Assembly (NCBI GenBank): GCA_030272585.1
Contig: BSYQ01000005.1
Location: forward strand, 6,603,501-6,667,500
Reading direction: 5' to 3'
DNA: 64,000 bases
Origin: Bryopsis sp. KO-2023
Lineage: Eukaryota > Chlorophyta > Ulvophyceae > Bryopsidales > Bryopsidaceae
Below, in pieces: positions 23,858-35,627 of the stretch. Under the pieces are notes generated by a model that saw nothing but the letters and a program-made list of their open reading frames with translations, did not search any database and was not told the origin of the DNA. Positions within the stretch are counted from its first letter, which is position 1. Each line of letters starts with the position of its first letter. The position numbers and the translations under genes are program-made.

Positions 23858-26378
23858 TTAAAGATACACGTTCTCGACGATATGTTCGATTTCCTGCCTA
23901 CATATCGGGCACTTCTTCTTTTGTGTGCTTTCCATCAGGTCTTTGGCACACTCCAAACAACAGCAACGATGGACACTGCAAAAAAGCCAACAACAGCAAT
24001 GTTCAAAAAAATCCCACTCAAAAATATTCAGAAAAAAACAGGAAAAAACGCTCAAGAGTTTTGCCCAACCCAACCGTGTACTGTTGCATTATTTCCTACC
24101 TTGATCCGTGGAAAAACCCTGCTTCTCTTTTTTGGTTCAAGCAAATCACACAGAGGTCTTCATCGAGGGACCTCTGCACATCGAATGCCACCTCGCTGAC
24201 CCCCACACATTCATCCACTTTGGAAGCAACGTCAGAAAAATTTGGTGAAGAGCAGAAAGTCATGTTGGAATACATGGACAAGCCATCCAAGCATGTTGGA
24301 GAGATTATGGTGCAGCTAGTGTCTGTTTTGGAAAAGAATAACAACAAAAATGCAATCAGTGAGTTGTGTATTAACTTTCTTGCACCCCCCCCCCCTTCAA
24401 AGCTATCTATTCATCCAGGAAAAAATAAAAGAAGGGCGAAAATGAGAATGCACAAGAAAATGCTAACTAATCGAGATACCTGAATCCCGTCTCTCCGTCG
24501 AACTCCCGATAAAATCTGTAGGAATGCCTGCAACGCCAGCATCTGATTCGTTGTCCGAGTGGATATTCAGCTCTTGTGTGATTTCTGTCAGACTAAAATT
24601 CGTATCTGTTTCAAATGCGCCTTGGAGATTTTGAACCATTTCGGTAATATCAGCGTCAGAGATGCCTACACAAGTAGCAATGTCAGTGTCAAAAGACAAA
24701 ATCAGTAAGATTTGACAGAAGTGCACTTTTTTTTGTTACTTTCATTTGTTTCTCTCATGAAGCCAGTGTGAACACCAAACCAAAAAGGCGAAAAGAACCA
24801 TTGATACGTTTATTCACAATACGCTGTGGTGTATTGTAACACATGGCTCCCCACATCACTTCTAACCGCAATTTCCTCAATCATGTTCCTGGTGTTTAGC
24901 TTTTTCAGAAGTTGCTCTTTTCAATGGGGTCAAAGGCAGCGCACCAGTAGGGGTCCACAGATTAGTCGTATCAAATGGAATCACTATGGGCAGAGAACGA
25001 TGTGACGGGGGAGCTCTGGCCATATACAACCGTCTCACAGTTGGTAGCTGAGGCCTGTTGATAATCCTCGAAAAAGCAAAAAGCTCCGTATCCCCATATG
25101 GTTGGCTTGGCCTCAAGCAGAGTTCAATGTCCCCGTTTGCACGATGACAGACATGCAAGGGATTTCTAATCGATCCATTCACACTGTGCTTAAGGATCTG
25201 AATGGGCATAGAAAAGCAATCCAACAAATTAGGCAAGAAACCGAAAACGGTTCAGCAGGAAGAAATCAAATATTGGTTCTAATGCTGTAAACTGGGTGGT
25301 TTGAATATAACTCTTTTATTGGTCATTAGTGTCATTCCTTTCAGGACAGCCCAAGAGGGTTCTGACAAAAATGCTTTTAACAACAGACAAACGATTGATA
25401 CGTAAAAATGCAGTCCCCACCAGAGTGCATGTGCTTTCCAGACCAGAGCTGGAGTCCGTTTCTACACAAGCTTTTGCCCCCTCCAGGGATATATCAAAAT
25501 CTGGCTGTTCTGAGAAGCGATCTGAGTACATGAGTAGAATTTTGCCCATCCGCTGTTGATAGTGTGCATGTCTAGGGATGATCTGAATCCAGACCTGTTG
25601 CCATTCACGGGAATGCACCTATTTTTTGGTACAAACAAAAACAAGAAGTTCAGGCTCTCACTCTCACCCAAACACACAAAAAAGCATTGGTTAGAACAAC
25701 GGAAAAATAATAACTTGATTAAATGCAATTGGCACAACACACCGACCCATGTCGCACCTGGACATCCAAAACGCCCGAGAAAAATCCATATTTGTGGCAA
25801 TGGTGTTGAGCAGCTTGGTTGCGACTTATTGCATAATCCATCGCTGAGAATCCACCTTGATTCCTGGCCAGCGGACTGCTGCCGAAAACTAAAAGAAGGT
25901 CTATGAGTTTCATAGATTTTCGTTTGTACACAGCCCCATGCAGAGCATTCCCGCCACCCACCCTCTCTACGGATTGGTGATGGACATTTGATCCACTTTC
26001 CAATAGCTGAAACATACACCACAATTAACGAGGAAAAGAACCTTGGTATTTGAGATGTGAAAGTTCTGGGTTTTCTGGGGGGTTTGGCGAAAACATTCCA
26101 AATTTGACACCAAAGTATCAAGGAGCACAGAAAAAAAGGAAATTTAACTTTCAGTGAATGGATTAACAAAGCCTACATTGCACAAGTGTCCAAAACACAC
26201 ATGGGATTTCAGAAAGCTGAAAGTTAATGGGGCACAGAAGCAAAAATTATAGCTACCCACTCACCAGTCGAACACACCCTTCATAGCCCTTTCGAGCAGC
26301 GACAATCAGTGGGGTTCGATTCAGCGAATCTGTCCACTCCAACAAATTTGGAATGGACGCTTCTTGTCCAATGAGGTC
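23858..26378 (-). CDS. Ankyrin-repeat RING E3 ubiquitin ligase (XBAT34/35-like)
   Basis: Likely E3 ligase with N-terminal ankyrin repeats and a C-terminal RING. Firm exons: 26276-26378 (LNRTPLIVAARKGYEG, ankyrin), 25758-26006 (SGSNVHH...NALHGAVYKRKS...GGFSAMDYAISRNQ, two more ankyrin repeats, then KYGFFSGVL), 24100-24173 and 23858-23975. The last two join in phase to form the RING: CVIC, then GFFHGSSVHRCCCLECA, then KKCPICRQEI, a C3HC4 finger with the family-typical ending IEHIVENVYL. Between them, blocks at about 25320-25560, 24900-25236 and 24480-24720 contain PTVRRLYMARAP and IVIPFDTTNLWTPTG, matching the middle of plant XBAT35 in order. Exon limits in that middle part are approximate, and the first exon is unresolved. 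XBAT35 homologues act in ethylene signalling and defence; the substrate here is unknown. Confidence 0.8.
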
Positions 26379-28101
26379 CTTGAAAAGTGAATCAGAAAAA
26401 GGAATCATTGGATGCAGTTTCATGTTGATCCGACTTTTGCATGCATGGTTCACTCAAAAGTATGCTTGCTATTTTTGATGAGTCATAAATATTCCAAATG
26501 GACAGACACTCTTTCTTGAAATTTCTTGAAATTTTCATTTTGTCTTAAGATGGTCGCGTTACAATTAATCACTTGAGACATGGCTGAAAGCTTGAACTCA
26601 TGGAAATGAGTTCTCTCAGCAATATGGTTGCATTCTGGGTAACATTCAACCGCTAAAAGTCCCATTAATGAACAGAAAAGCCCCAAACCTTCAACTGAGT
26701 AGAAATCCCCCAATCTCAGCAAGTGCAAGAAAACCCCACCCCAATCTAGTTTTGCAAACCAAAAAAAAAACATGGGAAGGAAATTCCCATTAGTCACTCT
26801 TTACTCTCAATGTGTGCTCCTGGCCGGCTTTTGCTGCTCGATACACGAGCTTTGGCGGTGGAATCGATCCGAAGCAACAACCCAACATTATTCGAATTCA
26901 CGAGGACGGGGCAAGCGAGGAGAAAACTACGGGTGGGCTGGGGTTTGAGCGACGATAGGTTCCGTCGTGCGATAGGACTTGTGCATTCACGTAAGACATT
27001 TTTTGACGTTCTTGTGGCTCCTCAACACTCGACATTCAATGGCCTCATCCTCCACCTGTTTTTCGATTTTCTCATCCGCCTGTCGGAAGGATTTCCTGGT
27101 GGAGCAAGCTGGCCGGAATTTCACCAAAAAGATCTCCCAAAGGTCTTGTAAGTGAATTCCAAGCAATTTTTGTCACTTTGAGGAAAGAATAGGTGCTGCT
27201 TTTGATTAGAGTCCAAGCAGTGATAGATGTGTGGATCCAATGAAGGATCCACACATCTATCCAGTGAAGGGCAGCGGAATAGAGTCCATCAGAGCGCCAG
27301 GGTTCTGGGGGTACCAGCCAAGACATCATTGTGTTATCATGTCTGCCAACAGTATATGCAAAAAGAGTTTTAATACCATGGAATAAAGGCCACCTTCTCA
27401 CAAATCTTCTCCACTCTCTCCAAAGATATATGTACTATAGGTTTTTTCATAAACTCAAGACCATTCCAGAGATGCTGGCAGGATGGACTCAGAGGACAGA
27501 TCACTATCCAGCTGAATGCGCATCCCCCCCTTTTTTCAAGAAACATCTTTCCCCACCCCCGCACCTCCTCCCCCAAAAAACAAGAACGAGACAAAACATT
27601 ATTCCCCTAAAAAAGACAGAACGAAAACCCTCGACCAATTCCCCTCAAAAACGAAGCTCGTGAACTCTACCCAAATCTCCAGTCTGAAATAGTATGTTTC
27701 TCTCACTTGTATTGAATTAGCTGGAGCCCCCCCCCCCCTCCCATGTTTCTCCTACCGAACACCAACACTCTCTGCCTATCCTAGAACCCCTGTTTTATCG
27801 AAACGAACCCAAAAGCCAGGCCTCGATCAAAGGTGGCCAGGAGAAAGGAGACTTTCTGTTGCCTTTTTTTTCCTCCTCTCCCTTGCAACAGATGCCCTTG
27901 CAGGGCCCTCCAGCCTAATCCTGGTGTCAATGCCCTCCCAACTGTAGACCTTGATTTCTCCAATTTTCTTGGTACGAACTGATACCCAATCCTGTAATAG
28001 ATTTTTGCCACCTCGGGCGATCAAGAGAAAGCAAGCACCCCCTTTTCCTCCCAGGGCCAGACCCACATCCCTCTTGCTGTGTTTTTTCCTCCACCACCCC
28101 T
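26379..28101. other. Intergenic with a perfect inverted repeat
   Basis: Upstream part should hold the ankyrin-RING promoter and first exon. From 26810 a plus-strand frame of 113 codons is open, but without recognisable content. A perfect hairpin lies at 27222-27261. From 27520 to 28100 the DNA is rich in C and A runs, probably the 3' side of the next minus-strand gene. Confidence 0.4.
27222..27261. repeat. Perfect inverted repeat, 17-bp arms, 6-base loop
   Basis: Arm 27222-27238 (GATAGATGTGTGGATCC) is exactly complementary to 27245-27261, with loop AATGAA. As RNA it would form a stable hairpin; as DNA a cruciform. It is not inside a supported exon and no U-run follows on either side. Confidence 0.95.
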
Positions 28102-29310
28102 TCAATCTCGATTTTTCAATACCCCCAAGTCAAATATGCTTACATAGTCTCCAACCAGATTCCCCATGAACAATTTGCCATCAGCTTCCTGGACCGCAGA
28201 TATGTGGGAAATGAAAGCCCCATCTGGATCCATTAGCTTTTCCAGCACTTTCCCCTCCCCATCGATTTTCAACACAAATCCCCACGATTGCACGGTCGGT
28301 CTGAGGAAACTCGGCAGATAGGCGATCAACGCCCTCAACGGTTTGTAAGGCAAAAGTTTCAAGATGGGCGACGGGGGTGCGACGATGGACACCCAGAAGT
28401 TTCCGTCGGAGGACCTCGCTATCCCGTCGGGGAACCCTGGCAGCGAATCTATCAGGAGATGTCGCGTACCCGCGTGAGGCCCTTTGATGTAGCACTTGTA
28501 GACTCTGAGTGAAACTGTTTCAACGACCGCCACGAACGTCTCGTCTCTCGAAAGAGCGACACCGTTCGCGAACCAAAAGCCAGGCGACACCACGTAAGTC
28601 TCACGAGTTAACGGATTGTACGATAACAGCCTCCCCGTCGAGCGCCCCTCGAAGACCGTCAACATGAAGCTCTCGAGCGTGTCGTACCAACCTCCGTAGC
28701 CCAGCGCGACGGGCACTTTACTCGAGTCGGTGAAGTAAATCGTTCCATCCCGAGCGATATCCAGATCGTTCGCATAGGTGATGGTCGTCCTTGGGTCCTT
28801 AGGCGAGTTGTCGCTGACCCTGTTTGCCAGGATCTCTATCCGCCCACTGGACACTTCCACTTTCAGCAATCCCTTGACCGAATCGCACACGATCACGTCC
28901 CCGTTTCTATCCACCATCGCGCCCAGAGGTCTACCGGCCCCCAAAAACGTCAAAACGGGTTGCACGGGATCCACCTTGATTTCAAGTCCCGAATCCCCGT
29001 CGTCAACCACCTTTCCTTGGATCAGGTTCCCAAACTTATCAGGCAGATACACAGTCTTCCCATCTTCCGATACAGCGACCGTTTCCACCCCAAAAGCAGC
29101 GCCTTTCAAAACTAGTTTCGAAGATTGAAGAGCGGTGTTCGGCGAGTAGACCCCTTCCAAAGGCGACGGCTCGATCGGGATAAGGTCGGGACGAATGTCG
29201 GACACGACGAACTGGAACGCGGGGTATGGCAACGGAACTTGAACCACGTCGAAAATCACCGCCACCACCCCGATGGCAATCGCAGCCACGGTGAAGGGTA
29301 TGAACGACAT
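28102..29310 (-). CDS. Strictosidine synthase-like / APMAP-type beta-propeller protein
   Basis: Single exon, 402 aa, complete. An N-terminal signal anchor (FTVAAIAIGVVAVIFDVVQV) is followed by a six-bladed propeller as in SSL and APMAP proteins. Family features in order: PLGAMVDRNGDVIVCDSVKGLL, TYANDLDIARDGTIYFTDSS, GRLLSYNPLTRETYVV, FANGVALSRDETFVAVVET, LPGFPDGIARSSDGNFWVS, and AVQEADGKLFMGNLVGDYVSI. The N and D residues of the calcium site (YANDLD, FANGVA, FPDGIA) are present. It should lie in the ER or endomembrane lumen. SSL proteins are mostly arylesterase-like hydrolases; true strictosidine synthase activity is unlikely here. Unusually for this window it has no intron, and its first two thirds are rich in CpG. 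Confidence 0.92.
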   Translation of the reverse strand: MSFIPFTVAAIAIGVVAVIFDVVQVPLPYPAFQFVVSDIRPDLIPIEPSPLEGVYSPNTALQSSKLVLKGAAFGVETVAVSEDGKTVYLPDKFGNLIQGKVVDDGDSGLEIKVDPVQPVLTFLGAGRPLGAMVDRNGDVIVCDSVKGLLKVEVSSGRIEILANRVSDNSPKDPRTTITYANDLDIARDGTIYFTDSSKVPVALGYGGWYDTLESFMLTVFEGRSTGRLLSYNPLTRETYVVSPGFWFANGVALSRDETFVAVVETVSLRVYKCYIKGPHAGTRHLLIDSLPGFPDGIARSSDGNFWVSIVAPPSPILKLLPYKPLRALIAYLPSFLRPTVQSWGFVLKIDGEGKVLEKLMDPDGAFISHISAVQEADGKLFMGNLVGDYVSIFDLGVLKNRD

Positions 29311-30593
29311 CGCACCCTCACGATAGCTCCCCTATATCGTCCTCTCTCTCCGTGGTTCGTTCAGGCTCACAGACGGGTAACGAACGAAAAAGAAAACAAA
29401 ACCAACTCTGGTTGTCGTCCGATCAGGAATTCAGTGTTTTATTGTGCCAGAATTGTGTTCACGTACTATTTCATGAGTCATACCTGCAACCCGCCAGGAC
29501 TGTCTCCGTTCTCGCTTTCTTGCTTGGTTGGAAATGGAAGGTTGAGAGGGCACAGTTGCGAAGCGATCGAAGAAAGAGAGTTGAGGACAGTTTGTGGGAG
29601 ATGTGAAATTATACTGCAACCATGTATCAACTGGATTCATGGTTTGGCGCATCAAAATATACAGGTGTTCGGGTCCGACCAACACTTTGCATCACAATCA
29701 GGAGACGACCCCAATTTTCAAAGTCCCATAGTGCTGCAATCGCTGGGACCCTAAACGTCAACAGAGGAGAAAGAACAGAGCAGCGAGCCAGGACATCAAA
29801 TATCTCTACAGGAGAGATACCCACCCACCAAAGTTGAATATATTTTCAAAGAGCTAGGCACCCTGAAACATACTGCAGGAATTAAAAACAAGCTCAAAAT
29901 AAAGTCAGTATGTTTCTCCCATCCTCAACAAAGCAGCGGGGAAAAAAAAAACCTCGCTAATTTTCTTCTCAATCTTGGGAAAAACACCACCACCATCTTT
30001 GTTTCTCACATGCACATATGACAGCGATCACCTTCAGTGATCAAGTCTGTCATGCGAATCTAACAAAAGAACCCACACATTTCAAATTTCTGGGAAAAGT
30101 GGGACTCCATCAAAATTCGGACGGGGATTGTACCTCTACCCATTCCAACTGTTTCAGTCATCAGTTCTCTCTAAAAAGAAACAATAGAGAAAAAAATAAC
30201 AAAGAAAAAATCACCGACAGGGTTATCGATCCTTTTCTATATATTGCACCACTTGATCTCGGACCATCCATACAATGGCTTGACCTGCACCAAAAACAAA
30301 AAAAAGTAAATATATTAATTACGGATGCGTGCAAAAAAGAGGCCAAAAATCTTGGTAATGGACCCTTGATTTCCTGGCTATAAAAAAAGAAGTAAAATAC
30401 AGACCTGGAGGAATATATTTACTGTCACTGGTGTTCTTTGGTTTACCAATGCGAACTAATGAACCAGCCCAACGAAACCATAAGGATGAGAATAAAAAAT
30501 AACCCTACAACCACACAAATATATTTCCAAAAGAAACTGTGTATTATCCACATCAGACATAAAAGCATTCACACAAAAATTCTCTACTGCGTT
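29311..30593. other. Intergenic, no gene seen
   Basis: Promoter side of the SSL gene and 3' side of the mitochondrial carrier gene. Only short open frames without conserved motifs; A-rich runs from 29940. Confidence 0.4.
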
Positions 30594-32460
30594 TCATTGT
30601 TTGAGGTTTGGTTTACCAGGTGGTATTCTCATGAGCCGTGGCAGCAGCCCCCTCCACATGGCAAAAAATCCTTCTTCTCTGGGGATCTTGACGAGAGCAT
30701 CAAGAAGCCCCTTGTACTTGATGGTTCCAGATTTCTCTTGGGCCATCAGTCGAGTCTTGATAAGGTCAAATGGGCCTTCAAGCAATTAATTTTAGAGTTA
30801 AAACACTACAATAACCAAAAAAATATTGATTCACCATGGACATTTCAAATTGTTCTCACGCCATTATTTTATTAGGGAAAGGGCGGAGCAAACGAAAAAG
30901 CTTCGGAAGAAGTTCCGACCGAATTCTTGGTGTAAATCTTCTGGATCACAAGAATGACTGACATTAATAAATGTCAAGCAGGGAGGGGGTTGCTCAAATT
31001 TCGATGCACAAAGGAATGTTTGATTCTCTACTGACACTTCTAAGCTTGAAACTTCAGTCCGAAAGATACAGATACACACACAGATATTGGATCAATTTGT
31101 GCGATTTGCACCAGCCCCAATGATGATCTCAGACAGGGATGATGCAAACACTTACCACTTGCGATTGGTCCCATGGATCCAGCCAACAGCCCTGAAACCA
31201 GGGATTGCCAAACCAGCAGGTCTTTGCCATCTCCATCGTGCTTGTCCCAAACCAGACCATCGATGAGAGGCTTGGTGTAGAAAAGCGACATTTGATTTGT
31301 TCCGTTTCGAAACATTGTGGGCGTCGCTCCTTTCCACAGACCCAGCGGCCCCTCCGCTCGAACAATGGTCGCTGCACAATGAATTGGTCCCTTTTGTTCC
31401 AACAGACAGTAAAAATTAGATTGGCGAAAAAAATTAAACACTTGAGAAAGCCCAAGAGTGTTTATGAAGTGGGATTTCTTATGGAGACATGAAATTTCTG
31501 ACGCAGGGGACAATTTAAGTCGTGTTTTCTTACAAAAAGTTGGGGCCATCCAGCATGAATTCAAACCATTATCCCGGCCATTAACCGGCATCCCACCTTG
31601 TACTTCAGGTTCTCCTTGGACATGCCGATCTGCTTCTGTAAGGAAATTTTCACGACCTCGAATGGAGTCACAATGACTAAGGCTTCAGTAATCCCCGCTC
31701 CCAATCCTGCCAATGCTCTGGAAGTGTGGGGCAAAGTGCCATCCTCCTTCCTCAGCAAGCTTTCGAAGAAAGCATTGGACCCGAATCTCAGCGCATACTT
31801 GAAAAAAAGATGAGTGGCGAACGGAGTCAATCCTTTCCAAAGGGCTCTGACACCCTCCTCCTCGGCAATTGTCCGAAAAGTGCCAGGAATACCTGAATGT
31901 AACAAGGCAGCAAAAGTCTTGAAAAGAAAGGATGAGTTTGGATATGATGTGAAATTCTCTAAAAACAAAAGTTCGTTAGGTTCTTTCACAAAATGTAACA
32001 TCATTTCCTCCCCTTTCATTCTTTGCTTCATGTCCTACACCAATTGGATGACTAATTAAAGGAGAGGAGATGACAATCAGGTGTTTACTGGAACAAGACA
32101 ACCATTTTTTATGAAAATCTGAATAATCTTTTTCTCACTCACTCACTCGTGTATTTTCCGACCTTGTCGAGTTGCAGACGCGTTTTCACCGTATCTATCG
32201 GTTGCAAGCACATGGCCTCCATGACTCCGCCAATTGCCCCTGGTCAAGCAAAAAAAAAGCAACAAAAACCTTTCATACACCCAAGTTTTGAGCGGAGGTT
32301 CAAACGGGGAACCCACAAGGACAATTTCTACAAGCAAGCACAAAAGAGTGAGAGCGACTCGAGAAAAGAGGATGCTACCTCCGATGGAGCGAGCAACTGG
32401 TCCAGCCAGGTAAGGCGCCAACACGGAGGCCTGGGCGTTCTTTTTGACCTCGTCACTCAT
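30594..32460 (-). CDS. Mitochondrial carrier, succinate/fumarate type
   Basis: Member of the SLC25 family, closest in pattern to the yeast SFC1 / plant succinate-fumarate carrier, which exchanges dicarboxylates across the inner mitochondrial membrane. Exons: 32379-32460, 32163-32239, 31597-31917, 31156-31390 and 30594-30775, all in phase, 298 aa. The three carrier signatures are present: QPIDTVKTRLQ, TPFEVVKISLQ and GPFDLIKTRLM. The segment GLGAGITEALVIVTPFEVVKI is typical of SFC1-like carriers. The third repeat ends with GFFAMWRGLLPRLMRIPPG, where the usual final transmembrane segment is cut short to KPNLKQ, so the last helix is missing or lies in an additional 3' exon not found. Assignment to SLC25 is certain; substrate is inferred. 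Confidence 0.9.
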
Positions 32461-33325
32461 GGTGACGACGTCCAGAACAAAGGGACTCGACGAAAACAAA
32501 AAATGAGACGCTTTTTGTATCCCTGCCAACAGTGTTTGTATCTCTGGAGAAGTGATCTGTCCTTGAATTGATGCAGCCCATCACTAATCAGCATTCGGAG
32601 TGGTATGGAGGTGACTTTGTTTGCTTCAGGGTCACAGACCTTTCCCCCCCTGCATAGCAGCACTTAACTTGCCTTGGGGGGAAAAGCATGGGCTGGTGGA
32701 TTCTCAGCGAAATTGTATAAGAGGATGAGAAACACAAGCTCATGAATTTTGGATTGGTCATTCATTCAAACTAGCAACTCAATTTTGTAGTCCGGATATT
32801 CACAAACCCAGCAATACTGGCAGGGATTTATTTTAGGTTTGTTTGTTTCCACAGCCCTGCTGCCCCCCTTCACCCAAAAAGAAAAATAACAGCTCTCAGC
32901 AGCCAACAAGACAACTTTTGATAGAATAAAAATCACAGCTCGTATCTTCACAGGGTCCCTTGATGCAGGAGGGAATATATAGACGAAGTCGCATTCAATG
33001 AGTAATTTCAGAAGCGAAGAAAATATCCCAAATTCACAGTCGAATTAAAAATTGAAAAGCTCGGGTGGACATCCATCACATGTCAGACAACAGCTCTGAA
33101 TGGCGATCTCTCCGAACCCGCAAATTCTCTTATCCTCTTTTAAAAATCGTAACAATAGAACAAATGGAAAACCCTCCTTCGTAGTCACACTCAGACAGGC
33201 TGCCATCATTTTCGCCCAAATAGAATCCCCAAGAATGCAATGGATTTAGAGTTTGTTTTTTTGGTTTGGAGCAAGTTATCACACCAAAAAAAAAGAAACC
33301 AAAGAACAACAATCAAAACGAATAC
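32461..33325. other. Intergenic between two minus-strand genes
   Basis: Promoter of the carrier gene plus the 3' side of the LHC-like gene. No coding signal or repeat noted. Confidence 0.4.
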
Positions 33326-34575
33326 TCAGTATTCGTAGATATCGGCAATGCCAAGGTAAGTGACCATCAGTTTCAACTGATCCCAGAAACTGACACCGGT
33401 AGCATACTCCGTGATGAAACCAACAAGGATTCCAAACATCACCCACCGGCCATTACCAATTTCATTCTCGGGGGTCCACCCAAAAAACCTGATAACAAAT
33501 TGCACACCACAACGTCCCATCTTAATGCAAAATTCAAAGAGCATCGACTAGCAGTTCTTGATTTCTCCCGATTTTGCTACGTGGGGAAGTTCATCGTTTC
33601 AATTCGAAATTAGGCTGATTCGTTCAGGTTCACCACAGCATGATTTCCCAAGTGAGAAAATAGTCTGAAACCTACAATGGCTAATTAGACTCCAAATCTC
33701 AAATGGCCTTTCCTTTTTTTATACTCTCAGACTGGATTGAGGATTCCTCCCATTTTTCATTACATTGACAATTCCATTCTCAAGTTTTTTTTTTGGAAAA
33801 GGAGGGAAAAATAAGACATTGAAAAATAGCCTTTTCCTTTATATAACAGTGACTGGGTTTTTTGTGAGTTTGGGCAAGAAACAACTGTGCAGTTACCTCT
33901 TCTGTTCAACCTTCTCGAACTCCTGGTCATCAAAGTAAGCTATAAGAGCCTTTGCCTGCTGTCGCTGGAACTCCAAAGTGATTCCACTGAACATAACACG
34001 AGGAAACACAATGAACCGATGAGCAACCCCTGCATATCCACTGCCCGAAAACACTGCTCCCTCTTCGACTTGAGAAACTGTGCGTCGCTGAGCAAAGTTG
34101 GAGCTGCACTTACGTGAAATCGTCCGAGACGGGTAGAGGGGCGTCAGTATCAACAAACTCGCCGAAAATGTCTTCTTCGTCGGATACGGGTTTTGGGGCG
34201 CTAGGTCTGCGCAAAAGGGGATCAGCTTCTCCGTAATAAGAGTTCCTCGTGTGTTTCTAGAAAAGCCAAAAACTTTGCAATCTCGCGTTCAGTCGAAACA
34301 AGACGGACGTGGTTATTGCAAACGAACCCCAGCGTCACACACCTGAGTAACGCGCCTCGCCACTCCGAGCCCACCTGTTCAAACGAAATGCCTTCGTCAG
34401 ACACGAGTTGCCACCACTACGCGCGACATTGATGACGGTACGGCCACGCTAGAAAGAGAACACCAAACGCACCTGGAACGCGAAGTTGTCGACTGGACGA
34501 CGTCGTGGTAGGAAGTCGCCTGTCGATGGAAGAGCACGCAGACCTTTGCGAAAGTGAGAGTTGCGCTTGCGACAT
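33326..34575 (-). CDS. LHC-family one-helix protein (HLIP/OHP/LIL type), plastid
   Basis: Light-harvesting-like protein with a single chlorophyll-binding-type helix; such proteins protect or help assemble photosystems. Firm exons in phase: 34114-34206, 33897-33986 and 33326-33488. They encode an acidic region (SDEEDIFGEFVDTDAP), the segment ITLEFQRQQAKALIAYF, then the helix FFGWTPENEIGNGRWVMFGI with the LHC motif E-N-x-x-N-G-R, followed by VGFITEYATGVSFWDQ and the end GIADIYEY. The usual small Ala after NGR is replaced by Trp-Val. A first exon ending near 34470 begins at ATG 34575 with a Ser/Thr/Arg-rich transit-like peptide (MSQAQLSLSQRSACSSIDRR). One exon between it and 34206 is not resolved. 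Confidence 0.85.
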
Positions 34576-35627
34576 TCTGACGAACTTTTGCGGAGCGACT
34601 GGAACAGCGCCTTTGGTTGGAGGAGGTGAGGAAAACAACGCGGAAGACACGGCGGAACGAGTCCAGCCAGCGATGATGTTGTAAATGTAAGGAGTTGTTG
34701 ATGATTGAACTGAGGGACATTTACCCCATGAACACCAGATCTTGAGCTTTAGGTGGACACCTCAGACTGGGTTGGACAGAGCACATGGGGGCCCTTCATG
34801 TGTAGGAAAAAAAACACTAGCCTGTTGGGTGGATTCTTTACATGGTGGTTACGTTTTAATTTGCGGCATTATGGGGGGTGATTGGTTATTGGCTGGACAA
34901 GAAAATGTGATGTCCACCGAAATCGGCTCCTGGGAACATGATTTCTTCTTTTTTCCTTGTGGGCTTGTTCAGAAACAATCAGCCCTCTATTTCTAGCTAC
35001 TCCTTTCATACTTAGTCTGGGGTAGCTCAGAAATATTTTTGGCCATCGCATCTTGTCATGGAGTTTTTTTCACACAGAGGAGGCTTTCTAGAAGGAATGC
35101 ACATCTCTCTCTCACACACTCTTAATATTTCCCAGCATCACGAAAATCCTGACTCCTTCTGTGTGGGTCAAACATTAGTTATTTGTTGCTTTCAAGAGAG
35201 TCTCTTTCAGAGCAGATTGGATGACCTGTTCCAGGTATGATCCATCCTGATATTTTGTTGGGTGTCCGCTTTTTGAAAAGATGTCAATTGGGAAGTCAGG
35301 CGCTGGTTCGCTGATCATTCAAAGCAGGAAACCATCATTCACCCATATTGAGACACAGCTCGCATAGAAGCCTTTCAATAAACCCACAAGATGAGAGTCA
35401 CCTCACATAGATTACAGTTGAAGAAATTGAGCAGAAATTCACTTGAGCCCTAACCCCCAATAAAAAAAACTATACTACATTCGTTGCTCTACCAATATCA
35501 GCCCCCAGTTCAAATTTCTATCACGAAGTCCCACATCTATCCAAGTACTTCAGAAAACAGCAAACCATCGTTGTTTTGTTCTCTCCCCACCTCTATGTCA
35601 GCACACCCCAAACCCCACAGTGTCAGA
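34576..35627. other. Intergenic, no gene seen
   Basis: Promoter region of the LHC-like gene (GC-richer up to about 34700) and 3' side of the membrane protein gene. Open frames are short and without motif. Confidence 0.4.

Noticed and set aside
26300-26330. Possible tRNA B-box GGTTCGATTC on the plus strand
   Set aside because: It is part of the ankyrin exon (NRTPLI) on the minus strand; no cloverleaf is possible.
26810-27151. Plus-strand 113-codon frame
   Set aside because: No recognisable domain, and the composition is like the surrounding non-coding DNA.
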